Below, one piece after another: positions 37,112-47,649 of a DNA stretch of 64,000 nt. The stretch covers positions 23,147,681 through 23,211,680 of the forward strand of contig NC_088786.1 in assembly GCF_949628265.1 (NCBI RefSeq). The letters are read 5' to 3'. Under the pieces are notes generated by a model. The model saw only the letters and a program-made list of their open reading frames with translations, ran no database searches and was not told the origin of the DNA. The position numbers and the translations under genes were made by a program. Source of the stretch: Cloeon dipterum. Its lineage: Eukaryota; Arthropoda; Insecta; Ephemeroptera; Baetidae. Numbering within the stretch: the first letter of the stretch is position 1; every line of letters starts with the position of its first letter.

Positions 37112-38551
37112 TATGGCGGAGACACAATTCTGGGCCAGTCCACACTTCTGGGCCACTTCCATAAGAAAAGCATTGATTTTATGGATTTTATTGTTGTGAC
37201 CCACGTGATTTTAAATTGAACCAATTGGTTCAAAGTTTTTTGGTTCAAAGGGGGACAAAAATTGAACCAAATCCTTAATGCAATGATTTCAAATAAAGAA
37301 CCAATTGGTTTAATGAATAAATTTTCAAAATTTTAAATATATTTTAAATTTAGATGCAATTTGCACTTTTCGCACCTAAGGATGAATAGACTGATTAAGT
37401 CTTGTAATTTAATTGGCTGAAAACACATAACTTAATTAGTTCTTACCTGGATTCGAACCTTGTGATTTGTGAGCACATCCTCTACCCTCTGCACCACTCG
37501 CGTAACGGTATATGTTTTAAAAATTTGACGTATATATATCAAATAGGAAAAAACCGTGGAAGATGCGCCTGCTTTTAGTGACTAATCAGCCATTATGTGA
37601 GAAAACGTCCTGATTTAACTTATATTCTACTCTCATTGGGCCAGTTGCAACATTAAATATACCTACAAAAACTTATTAATAAAGATTTCCGGGGTTATGT
37701 ACCAATAAAATTTTCAAATTTTTATAAAAGGTTTGTTTTTTGGCATTTGGTTATTTGCAAGAAATTAAAAAATGATTGCACACACCATTTGATGTTGGCA
37801 AATAATGAGTTAATAAACTGAAAAAAATTGAGAAATTTTTAATTTTGTGGTACTGAAACATATGAAGTTTTTGGTTCTCTGAATGAAAACAGCAATGTAG
37901 CAAAATTATACATTCCACCCCATCAATACTTAAAATGTTATTCTATATTGAAACCTAAAAAATATGAACCAAATTCCCTGTTTTCTTGTGCATAGTGATT
38001 GTTTAATTAATGAAAGGAGTTAAAATTTAATCGGATCATAACATAATTTTTAAGATGTTCATATGGAAAAAATCCAAAGTTTTTATTCGTTTTTTCCTAA
38101 ATATTAACCAAAATATTTACATTATTCTGAGTCAAAAATACATACGAATGCTTGAAGTTTTGATTCTTTGTTGCAAATTATTGAACCAATAGATACTCTT
38201 AAACAAACTTTGCTTCTATTTTTTAGAAATAAAGAACCAAAACTCTGTTACAGACATGATTTGATTCTTTATTTTAAAAAATTGAACCAAAACTTCTGTA
38301 TGTTGCTTCATTAAAACAAAAAATGGAACCAACTTGGTTCATTGATTTGATTTTGAACCAAAATTGGTTCTATTAATAGGATAATTGCATCAATTGGTTC
38401 AAAAAAGTGCAATCTTTGAACCAAATGACCAAAATTGAACCAATTGGTTCAATTTAAAATCACGTGGGGCCCCATCAACAATGAAAACAATGCTATTTAA
38501 ATGGAAGTGGCCCAGAAGTGTGGAATGGCCCAGAATTGTGTCTCCGCCATA
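37112..38551. repeat. 1.44-kb module with its own inverted ends, inside the left TIR
   Basis: It starts TATGGCGGAGACACAATTCT and ends with the reverse complement of the same sequence. The arms continue through GGCCCAGAAGTGTGG, GGAAGTGGCCC, CACGTG and GAACCAATTGGTTC on both sides. Between the arms lie many GAACCAA/TTGGTTC motifs and a tRNA-like segment. It looks like an older non-autonomous element, or a former TIR pair, captured by the larger transposon. The mirror copy lies at about 47650-49090. Confidence 0.8.
37443..37507 (-). other. tRNA-like segment (left TIR)
   Basis: On the minus strand it has a perfect B box GGTTCGAATCC (37459-37449 read downwards) and, about 30 nt before it, GTGGTGCAGAGGGTAGAG, which resembles a D arm/A box. 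I could not fold a convincing full cloverleaf or assign an anticodon, so it is probably a tRNA-derived relic or a Pol III promoter remnant. Confidence 0.45.
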
Positions 38552-38781
38552 TGTAAAATATTATCAAAATGCAAACAGAGAATGTATACATGCAAATATA
38601 TGTACCATAACTTTTAGCGCATTAAAACCTGCCTTGTCTAGGTTGAGCAGCAGGCCCAGCAAATGTCGTCCGCAGTGGCGTTCAAATGCAAAACAGGACA
38701 CCTGGACGGTGCCGATTTTTGTGCGGTCGAGGAAGGAAGGGTTAGGCCTTGTTGAGGTGAGTTTTAGCAGTGAAATTAGCA

Positions 38782-40089
38782 ATTCATTTATTAAGGAAAT
38801 TTATATATAAGGTCAAATTCAAGTACATTAGAATTTTGGTAATATATCACGCAAGACGTGGGAAAGGAGTGTTTGATAGGAGTCTTGTGTACTTACTTGT
38901 TGATGTTACGAACACACAAAAGATGAGGAGATAGTTTGTTTGGAGAAATTTTCGGCACTGCATGTGTGAGTGCCTTCGTCAGCTCGCGTAGGTAGAATGA
39001 GATGAGAGCGGTGATGATGTAGGAGTACACACGTTATGGTCAGGGTTTGTGGAGGGGGGAAGGGTAGTTGGTGGAGGTGGTTGTGTGATATATTGCTTGA
39101 TCTTAAAATTTCTATTTTTTACTTTTTATTTACATGGTTAAGTCTTGCTCTGAATTTATTTAAATGTATCTATTTATGCCAGGGACGGTTTGAGATTGGA
39201 AATCGTAAATAAAGGCCTGTTCTAATCTACGTAGGTCGCCGGGGGTTGATTTTTTTGGGAGTGATCTAATTATTTTTACTGTGAAACATTTTTCTAATTC
39301 TCTTTTATTGTGAGAGAGCGCATGTTCAGCTACCGGAACATCTGCTTCACGCCGTACCGTTTGTCTGTGGCCATTCATTCGTGATCTCAGGGTATTTATT
39401 GTTTTGCCAATATAATGGGCGTCGCAAAATTTGCATTGAAGGAAGCAAACTAATTTTTCAGTTGTGCAGGTGTTATGGCCTGAAATAAGGTAATTTTTGC
39501 CTGTGTTTGGGGCTGTCACAGACTTTGCTGGTTTGTGGATTTGGCATGTTTTACACGGCGGGCCTCTTGTGGCTTGGGTTTTGAATTGTTTGCAAGGGTA
39601 TGAGCCTTGTGGGCCTTTTGGTGGCGCCGGGTTTAGATTTTCCGTTGTGGGTTTTTTGCAATAATGTTTGCTAAATTGGCGCTCCTTGAGAATGCGAGAG
39701 TCGCTGGCTCTTTAAAGATATCTTTTGTGACTTTTGACGAAGTAAGGATGTTGGAGGCTAAATTTATTACTTTGCGCATTTTTTCTAAGCTGGGTTGATA
39801 AGGGAGTACTAGCGGAGGTATGGTATTTTCCCTATTATTTTTAGATTTTTTGTGATATATCGTTCTTTTAATTTGCTTTTTAATTAATGACTCGTCATAA
39901 CCTTGTTTTTTGAAAGCATCTGAGATCCTTGTTTTATATTTTTCAAATCCTTCTTCTGTCGTGCATATTCTTTTTCCTTCCTTTACCAAAATTCTAATGT
40001 ATTTGAATTTGACCTTATATATCAATTTCCTTAATATATGAATTTATATTTCCAAAATGGATAATATTTTCATGAAAAATATTGCAATA
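38782..40089 (-). mobile_element. Penelope-like retroelement fragment inserted in the left TIR
   Basis: It interrupts a 174-bp-type unit between GAAATTAGCA and AGCACTGGGCTAATAAT, leaving a probable 4-bp duplication AGCA (38778-38781 and 40090-40093). The right TIR lacks it. Its ends are inverted copies of one ~61-bp sequence (38782-38842 against 39983-40043, about four mismatches), as expected from the inverted partial copies common at Penelope insertions. Only the C-terminal coding part remains. Confidence 0.82.
39160..40025 (-). pseudogene. Penelope-type RT C-terminus plus GIY-YIG endonuclease, truncated and frameshifted
   Basis: The upstream piece (40025-39633) shows the thumb region: PPLVLPYQPSLEKMRKVINL followed by LAFSRSANLANI, as in Penelope reverse transcriptases. 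The downstream piece (39519-39160) has a Cys-rich linker (PPCKTCQIH just before the open frame, then CTTEKLVCFLQCKFCDAHYI) and the GIY-YIG nuclease core YIGKTINTLRSRMNGH. The two are in different frames, with the shift near 39630. The catalytic RT core is absent. The fragment cannot move itself. Confidence 0.85.
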
Positions 40090-40090
40090 A

Positions 40091-40170
40091 GCACTGGGCT
40101 AATAATAAACCTGCCTTGTCTAGGTTGAGCAGCAGGCCAGGTGAATGCCGTCCGCAGTGGCGATTAAGAT
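40091..40170. repeat. Degenerate partial 174-bp-type unit
   Basis: It resumes the interrupted unit after the Penelope insertion (GGCTAATAATAAACCTGCC through GCAGCAGGCC), then diverges with a small deletion. It marks the inner limit of the left repeat region. Confidence 0.8.
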
Positions 40171-40793
40171 TCAGTGCAAGTAACCATGGATATGGAGGGA
40201 GCTGTCATAATCTCCTTGGACTTGATTGGATATCCATGGTAATTAAAATTTCAGAGTTGCATTGACAGCAGCAATTAAAAGTATTGGTATATGGAAGCAT
40301 TTATAATGCAATTTAATTAACATTGTTTCCATTAATAAATATTGAGGATTTTTTAAAACATTTCCGTAATATGCGATATTAATGGAAGTGAATATATTTT
40401 CTATCAATAATATGCGACTGAATGGCAATGAGAGTGTGACCTTCAAAGACACAAGAGTAACTGGTAGAACTGCGATGTTAAGAATTTGCATTTAATCATC
40501 ATAGTCAAAAATTAATTCACATTTTATTTGGAAAAGGATTTTGTTTAAAATAAATTGTAGATCTGCTTGTTTTATGAATGAAAACTAATGTTCGCGGCGA
40601 GTATCTACCAGTATTTTTAAATTTTTAAGAATTAAACGCTGAGTGTTAATGAATGGAAATTTTATTAAATTTTGCTTTTATTGACAAGTATTTGTAATAA
40701 ATAATTGTTTACAATCAAATGTGAACCTATTGAACTGACACACATGAACAGAAATTCATATTGTTTTACATGTTCACAACTTGCTCTCTAATG
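40171..40793. other. 3' flank of the transposase gene
   Basis: AT-rich DNA between the repeat remnant and the stop codon of the minus-strand gene. The ORF at 40243-40491 has no recognisable features. The gene's 3' UTR should lie here. Confidence 0.6.
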
Positions 40794-43700
40794 TCAATCA
40801 TTTACTTGCGAATCTTCACAAGTTGAACTAGCACTGTCTGAGTCATTTAGGCCAAACTCTTTGATTGGCGTCTGCCTGATAGTGACTGTTGCACTCAAAT
40901 TTTTGTCACCACATAGACCACATTTCCAGTTGGCAATTTCCTTGAATGATAAATTCAGGTCACCCTCAATTTCTGCTCTAGGGTGTCCAATACACCTTGG
41001 ATGTAGCCAATTTTCACAAACAGGACACTGCATTGTGCGTTTGTCAAACGATTGGGGCATTTTGCAAATGCAGTAGAGGGGGACAGTAATGACTTCTCGG
41101 ACAGAAGTTGTGTTCTTGGGACCAGGCTTTGCCTTCGAAGGGAAAGCAATCAGTTTGTCAGTCACAAGTAAATAGGCCAAATGGCGCTTCATCAAATTTG
41201 TTACAAAATGCTTGTTGGGATCAACATGGCCATACATAGCAATCTCTGTTGCATTTGCAATAGCAAACAGTCCACAATTGTTAGCATCCTTCTTTTGATA
41301 TTGACAGACCATCTTGTTAATTTTCAACTCATTTAAGTCACAATCTTTGGCGATATGAGCAAACTGAATTTCTGTAGAATCTGCAATTGGCCTATTTCGC
41401 TTTGAATCGTAGTAGAAAAATTCCTTTCCATCAAACCTAACGGTAATCCAATGCGCAAGGGTGTGCAAAATCTGCACGTATTCTTTTTTAAGACAAGCTT
41501 GGTAACAGTCTACTTGCAATTGCACCAGTGCAGGTGACTGAAGTCCTTGATATTTTTCTTCTTTGTCCAGCTTCTCAATAAACATGGCCACAAAGTCATC
41601 AGGCACCTCAATGTTGTTGTCGAAAAATTCTTCAATCAGTTTCACACTAAAAGGTGTTTTTTCCATGAGTAGCTCCTTCAGTTTTTCTATAATATTAAGA
41701 AATTTTGCAAATTTCATTAACGTAACTCATTTGATCATTATATATGCTTCATAATATAATTGCAAATTGTAATTTTTTTACAATATACCATCATCATTTC
41801 CAGCTGGATTCTTGCTCTGCGCGTGCTTCTTCAGCTTGTCCCGGTGCTCGTTACTTGTCCCTTTTGGTCGACCACGGACCTTTGGTTTTAGTGGAAAACC
41901 AATCTTCTGCTGAGAAGTGATGTTTCTCAAAAACTCTGATGCTGGAAGAAGTGAGTTATAATTAGTATGCTCATAATTTATTAATCATGATTTTTGTACC
42001 TGAAGTAATTCTGATTGTATCAAATCCAGGCTCAGTTGCAATATCTCTGCTCTTACTTGCCTCATTTCTGCCTGCATTGTTCTCTGAAATCGAATACATT
42101 GTTTTGGTGAAAAATTTACATTTGTCTTACACACATACCACCTTCTGATTGCTTGCTGTCCAAGCCAGAATTGATTCCAGTGCTGAGAGCTGAAATCTCA
42201 GCCTGGCTTATCTGTTGTAAACCATACTCGCTGATTTCATCTGAACGCAGAAAAAAGAAAAATTAATAATTTCATACTTTACAATCATCTCAGTACCACT
42301 CAGTTTGCTCTGCTCCTGCCTCTCTCTCTGAGAAAGAGCAATGTCTTCTATTTGTGAAATTTGTCTCAGCGCCTCGTCATCGAGAGCTACGGGAGATAGT
42401 TTTTATCAACATTATACAAGATATTGTTGCTGTAAACTAAAAATACCATCATCCTGTTCAACAGCATCAACCTCTGCTTTCTCACTTTTGGTAACGCTTG
42501 TTGTTGCATTTATCATTTCATCAGATTCATCTTGTAACATTGATTGTTAGTGGATAAAATACTCTTAGGGAACGGAGTTTTTACCTATTGTAAGATCAAT
42601 TTCTATCACTTTTTTAGGCGTGCTGCTAATTAGTGGTGGTCCAGCTTTGGCCTCTTTCACATCATCGCTCTTCTCATAAACCTCGACTTCCCCAGAGCTA
42701 TCTTTCTCATTCTCTAAATCCTTGCCAGCGTCTTGACCCCTAGAGCCAAATTCCTCAATTGCAGATTCTTCTTCATGAGCCACTGCAATTTCCACCGAGC
42801 CATCTTTATCCTCCTCGAAATCCTTGCCTGCCTCTTGCCCAGCAGATTCAACTTCTGACACTTCAACCAGCGCCAATCCGTCTTCCGCAGAGCCAATTTC
42901 CCGACCCTGTGACTCCTCAGCTTGCACAGAATAGTTTGCCTGTGCCTCAACATTATTTCCATCATCTTCGCAAGAGACAGAGCAGACTTCTTCAACGTCA
43001 AAAACTCCTACGTCTTCCACTGGACGCAACACATTCGCATTTCTGCCAGCTATAAATGTGAATTAATGTAAATTTCTAGTACAAATCATATTATTATGTA
43101 AAATTACAATTTTTTCCAGCTACAAAGAAAGCTCCTTCAGTGTCAATTAATTGCTTAATCTGCTGCAGGTTCAATAGACTATCGTCAAATTGCTTTGTGC
43201 CAAGGTGTGATGCAGAATCAGCAATTTGCTTGCAGATGGCCAGAGCTCTGTTGTATTTTTGTTCTCGGCTCTGTGCTTTGGTAGCCCTTCTCGGAATTTG
43301 CACTAGCTGACTCTGAAATACATTTTAATTAAAAATACTAAACCAAAGTTCAATATTGTACCACATACCTCATCATTTGTTTCAGAAGGAGGCAGCTGCT
43401 GCTCACAAGTTTGGTATTGAATGGTCCAGCGCATTGGGATTTCCACAGCATCGATCATGGGAAGCCCAATTTCCTTCCTCAGAGCCATGATGTGGTAGCA
43501 AGGTAATTTAATGCCCTTATAGAAAGGGCATTGACAGTTTAGCTCTGTAGTTTTGTAAGTAGTGAAGTATTCCCTCTTGCACAAAGGCACATATTTTTCT
43601 TGCTTTTCGAGCAGAGTGATGCAGTACTCGGTATAATCTTTGAGAGCTTTTCGTGCCTCCGAGACCTCTGCTCCCTGTTGTGGCCTGTATGTGCTAACCT

Positions 43701-45938
43701 TTGTTGTGTAGCAGTGCTTCTTGTATTCAAGGCTTACGGTTTTGTCATATTGGAGCATGATGAGCTTTTTGATAGTAAACACTAGGGATCCATTCCGTTT
43801 AAGAACCATGGATAAGGCTTTATTGTGCGATTCACAATGATTTGTCGTCCGGATTCCGAAGTTCTCTGACATGGACCTGCCAAAAGCAGTCCACATTTCT
43901 TTGCAACTGTGCCAATTCTTGTCATAGTAGGCCCTGAACTTCTGTTTGCTATCCGGAATCAGTTGGCACAGTTTGTTGTAGAGTTCCATGTATACAGCTT
44001 CTGTTCGTGCTTCGAACATTAGTTTCTCGACAATGGCCTGAATTTCTTCTTTGACTTCTGGTGGTGCTGCTGTTCTAGCTTCATTTCGCAAGTGCTTGCT
44101 GCTATGGAACAGACAGTAGTCAACTTGAGCATGTGGGAAAACAGCTTGAATGGCTGCGAATTCTGACATGTCCTTATCGATAAAGACAGTCTTAAGCTCC
44201 CCAGTGTAATTCTTGTGTGCTTCTTGCAGTGCTTGCAGGGCAGATGTCACTGTTGAAGCCCTCTCGTCAGCCAAAACACTATAACCAACCACTCTCCCTG
44301 CTCTATTTCCATCGACCACCATGAAGCATGTGATTGGTAACCGATATGCATTTTTGTTGTAGGTTGAATCAAACAGGAGCAGCTCTGGAAATTTTGCGTA
44401 ATTCTTCTTCATCTCTGAGGTTGCGATGAAAAGACATGAGAAGTTGCCCTCCGGACCAGTGATGATTGTGTATGATCCTAATTACAAACATAATATGCAA
44501 TGGTAAGCTCAATTTAGCTGACATTTTCATAAACACTGGATACCTTCAGAGTCCTTTTCAAACAAATCCCTCATAGTTTCTGCTGCAAGCATCAATTCCC
44601 TCTCATGTGGCTCAAAATTTGCATATTTTTCGGTTTCTTCCCTCTTCTTCCTTTGTCTGTGATAAAAAGATGAATATAAACCTGTTTCAAGTAAATTCTA
44701 AATTTGTTTATTTTTTTTCAGGCAATCTATTGGCATGATATGGTTCAGGACTTGGGGTCTAAAGGATTGAGAAAGCCTGGTGTCAGATAAGTGAAACATA
44801 ACAAGTTGATAAATGTGTACTTTGTGAGCTCCTATTTTTTCAGATTCCGGATGGTGGATCTCCATTGGCAAAAAAATAAGCTGGTATGCGAATGTCATAA
44901 ATAATATTCAAACCCTCTGAAACGAGAACTAAAGGTGCATGGAGACAAGATAATACCTAATGAAATCAAAATGTGCTGTCATCGAGAGTTCACTACTTGA
45001 GAGACTCGATTTTAATCATATAACCATCTTTAGAATATTTACATGTGAAAGTATACCATTTTATAATCAATAGAAAATTTTGTAGCCAGATTTTTATGTG
45101 TTATATTGATATATTACTTCTCATTGTCCAGATCCTTGGGTAGGACTGCTTTCCCCGTCTCCTTCATGATAACCTCTCTTATCTTGGTTGGATTCACTCC
45201 AAGGTCGTCAAGCTGCTGCAGACGCTCCTTCTCTGTGTTGTTCAATCTACGCTGCTTAGGGTATTGTGCAAAATCAGCCGGACATGGTTTGTGCACCTTT
45301 TCATGTACGTCTGTGGTCACGTGACAGTCGTAGATGTATAGCATTTCATTACGAGTGCCCACCTTGAAATAGGCACCACAGCCAAGTTTGTAGGATCTGA
45401 AAAATTATTGTTCCTTATAACAATGTAGCTAATGATATGCAATATTGAAAGAAAAAATTTGGATAATATGTATTGCATACAAAAATCAAAATAATATGTG
45501 CTTAGCATTAAGGATATGTGAAGTTTTTGTATTAATGTATTACAAATAATCACAATTTTCAAATTAAGGGCACATTGTAGTGCAAATTATTCTCATGTTT
45601 CCAATTGCTCAAAATCCCTCATAACTGAATGCACATGTTGGAAAATATGTAATGTATATTTACTTCTGATTGGGGCGCTGCCCTGTCGAACGACCATCAA
45701 CGGGATCTCCATAATGGATACATGCATATTTGGCAGATCTAATGACCAATTTGTTCTTCTTTGTCTCCAATTTGGCCCTGGCCGCTGCATCAACCACCTT
45801 GTCAGAGATTTTTATGTAGTTGCTGCTTAGGCATGTATACACAATGAAGGTTTCTTGTTCCAATGCCTTAATTGCCTCTGAAAGATCACTAAAACTTTTG
45901 AAGGTCTTGCCATTTGTGATTGACAGTGTTTGTGCCAT
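40794..45938 (-). CDS. MULE transposase fused to Ulp1/C48 protease and PHD finger
   Basis: Twelve exons, from the start: 45938-45664, 45396-45118, 44656-44544, 44477-43369, 43312-43108, 43049-42585, 42530-42447, 42386-42297, 42240-42142, 42083-42000, 41941-41789, 41686-40794 (TGA). They sum to 3849 nt, or 1282 aa, with every junction in phase. Residues ~1-185 resemble the N-terminal DNA-binding region of ZSWIM3/FAR1-like proteins. The DDE nuclease has D259 (FDSTY), D323 (FIDKD) and E438 (NHCESHN). A SWIM finger CQC-x9-CYH lies at 537-551. An acidic linker (about 660-930) and a GRPKG AT-hook-like motif (about 955) follow. The C48-type protease shows H1064, D1079, Q1116 and C1123 (DANNCGLFAIA). 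A C4HC3 PHD finger follows at about 1195-1250. DDE and SWIM make it a Mutator transposase; the protease could process SUMO/ubiquitin-like chains, which is inferred. Splicing of exons 5-6 was set by phase. It might instead be two transcripts. Confidence 0.85.
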
Positions 45939-46879
45939 TTTACAAAACCGCTTGAATCACAGATCACATACAGACTAAAGAGCAGGAGCACAAGCAAAGA
46001 GTACCCAGAGCTGCAGATCTAATTGAATTTGAGCAGTGTTGAAACATGTTCTGTTTGCCTGCTGTTCCCCCTCTTACACTCTCAAAGTTCCATTCCCTGA
46101 TTGCAAGTGAAGATGCAATAATAATACTGTGCTGTCACCTCTTTTTGTTTGGAGAATGATGTTTATGTATTTGTAGCCAATCTAGCTGCCGCAGATTCAC
46201 AAAAAAGTTATTGTAAAAAATTGTATTAATAAAACACTGATTGTGTTTTCCCATCGACACCAGAACATTTATTATGAATTTCATAAACATTGGAGTTCTC
46301 TGCTACTTACATGTACAGTCGATTCCATGATGCTAAGATTTACAGTGCAAGCGATATACATCTTGACGTATGAAATCTTAAATACGGGAATGGATATAAT
46401 CACAACCTCTGGCGGCTTTACCTCCTGAATTTCCTGGCTAAACCAGGACCCCCAGCCAACAAAGGGGTGGTCCGAACCGAGGGATTAATAAAATTAAGTG
46501 GGTACAAAATTTTGACTTCCAATCAGGGCCCCCAGCAATGAAAATCCACTTGTGTACTCTACAAACACGTCTGAGAGTCAAGATATCGAAGTGGTCAAAA
46601 ATGAGTAATAAGTATTTATATTCCATTTCTCGGACTATGGGTAGTTCAAAATGTGTATAAGATCTTGGGTGTGATGAAAAATTCAAAGCAGGAATTCATC
46701 AGCGGGAGATAAAATTTATTGATAATGGTTCCAATGCAAGTTATAAAATTTGACTGCCTGTGTAACAATAATGCAAATCATAGTAGGTACCGTTAAATTT
46801 AAGAGAATTGAATTACAGGTTTGCTTATGTAACAATAAATTCCAGGTATAGCAAAATATGTAATGCTACACTGAAAAAC

Positions 46880-46906
46880 TTTTAAGAGCTGTCGTAGCTC
46901 TTAAAA
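46880..46906. repeat. Perfect 11-bp hairpin
   Basis: TTTTAAGAGCT, loop GTCGT, then AGCTCTTAAAA. Read on either strand it looks like a small stem-loop followed by A/T. Its role is unknown. Confidence 0.7.
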
Positions 46907-47046
46907 ATACTTGTCACAGGACGAAATCTCGTGCGGTCGTAGCTCTGTTTAAGGCCAATGCTCGCTCTTCAGAACAGCAGCCGCAGCTCGTCCTAAGTGC
47001 TGTAACAGCAGGAACAGAATAATTTTTGCAAATTCCAATTTCACTG

Positions 47047-47402
47047 CTTCTTTCTACACATTCCTCAAATTGATGGTTCAAGTGATTGACAGTCATCCGT
47101 GAAAAATGTTTACTCACCACTCATTTTAGCATAAATCTAATGGATCACCCAATCCAAAATCCACCTCTAATTCAACCAACGTCCAGTGCACCCATCATCC
47201 ATAATATAATAAAAATTTTTACAGTAAACTAGGTACAATTGAATTCACGGTAACTGTAATTTAATTATATTTTCTCCAAAAAACTGACATACCCCCCCTT
47301 TACCAATATTTTGGATTGGGAGATCATAAGATTCATGCTAAAATGAATGGCGAATAAACATTTGCAAGGATGACTGTCAATTTGAGGTATGTGTAGAAAG
47401 AA
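47047..47402. repeat. Imperfect palindrome with ~100-bp arms beside the right TIR
   Basis: Arm 47047-47157 (CTTCTTTCTACACATTCCTC through CCAATCCAAAA) is the imperfect reverse complement of arm 47302-47402. A ~145-bp spacer holds a T-rich and C-rich stretch. It ends exactly where the right TIR begins, so it may be a remnant of an older element end or a nested MITE. Confidence 0.75.
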
Positions 47403-47649
47403 GCATTATTAGCCCACAGTGCTAATTTCACTGCTAAAACTCACCTCAACAAGGCCTAACCCTTCCTTCCTCGACCGCACAAAAATCGGCACCGTCCAGG
47501 TGTCCTGTTTTGCATTTGAACGCCACTGCGGACGACATTTGCTGGGCCTGCTGCTCAACCTAGACAAGGCAGGTTTTAATGCGCTAAAAGTTATGGTACA
47601 TATATTTGCATGTATACATTCTCTGTTTGCATTTTGATAATATTTTACA

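Larger units (their letters stand above)
34546..38781. repeat. Left terminal inverted repeat
   Basis: Order from the tip: AT-rich palindromic minisatellite (34551-34825), GC-rich block (34830-35190), 174-bp tandem array (about 35190-37010), a 1.44-kb module with its own inverted ends (37112-38551), and one further array unit (about 38630-38781). The same order is found reversed in the right TIR. Confidence 0.93.
45939..47409. other. Core region between the transposase gene and the right TIR
   Basis: Upstream of the minus-strand ATG, so it should hold the 5' UTR and perhaps first-exon or intron sequence. It contains the 11-bp-stem hairpin at 46880-46906 and the long imperfect palindrome at 47047-47402. 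ORFs here have no family signature. Confidence 0.6.

Noticed and set aside
42565-43032. The acidic ORF as a separate gene
   Set aside because: It has only an alternative start codon, and its ends fit splice sites in phase with the transposase and protease exons.
46438-46686. 82-codon minus-strand ORF in the transposon core
   Set aside because: No domain, no neighbouring exon in phase, and it lies in the likely 5' region of the transposase gene.
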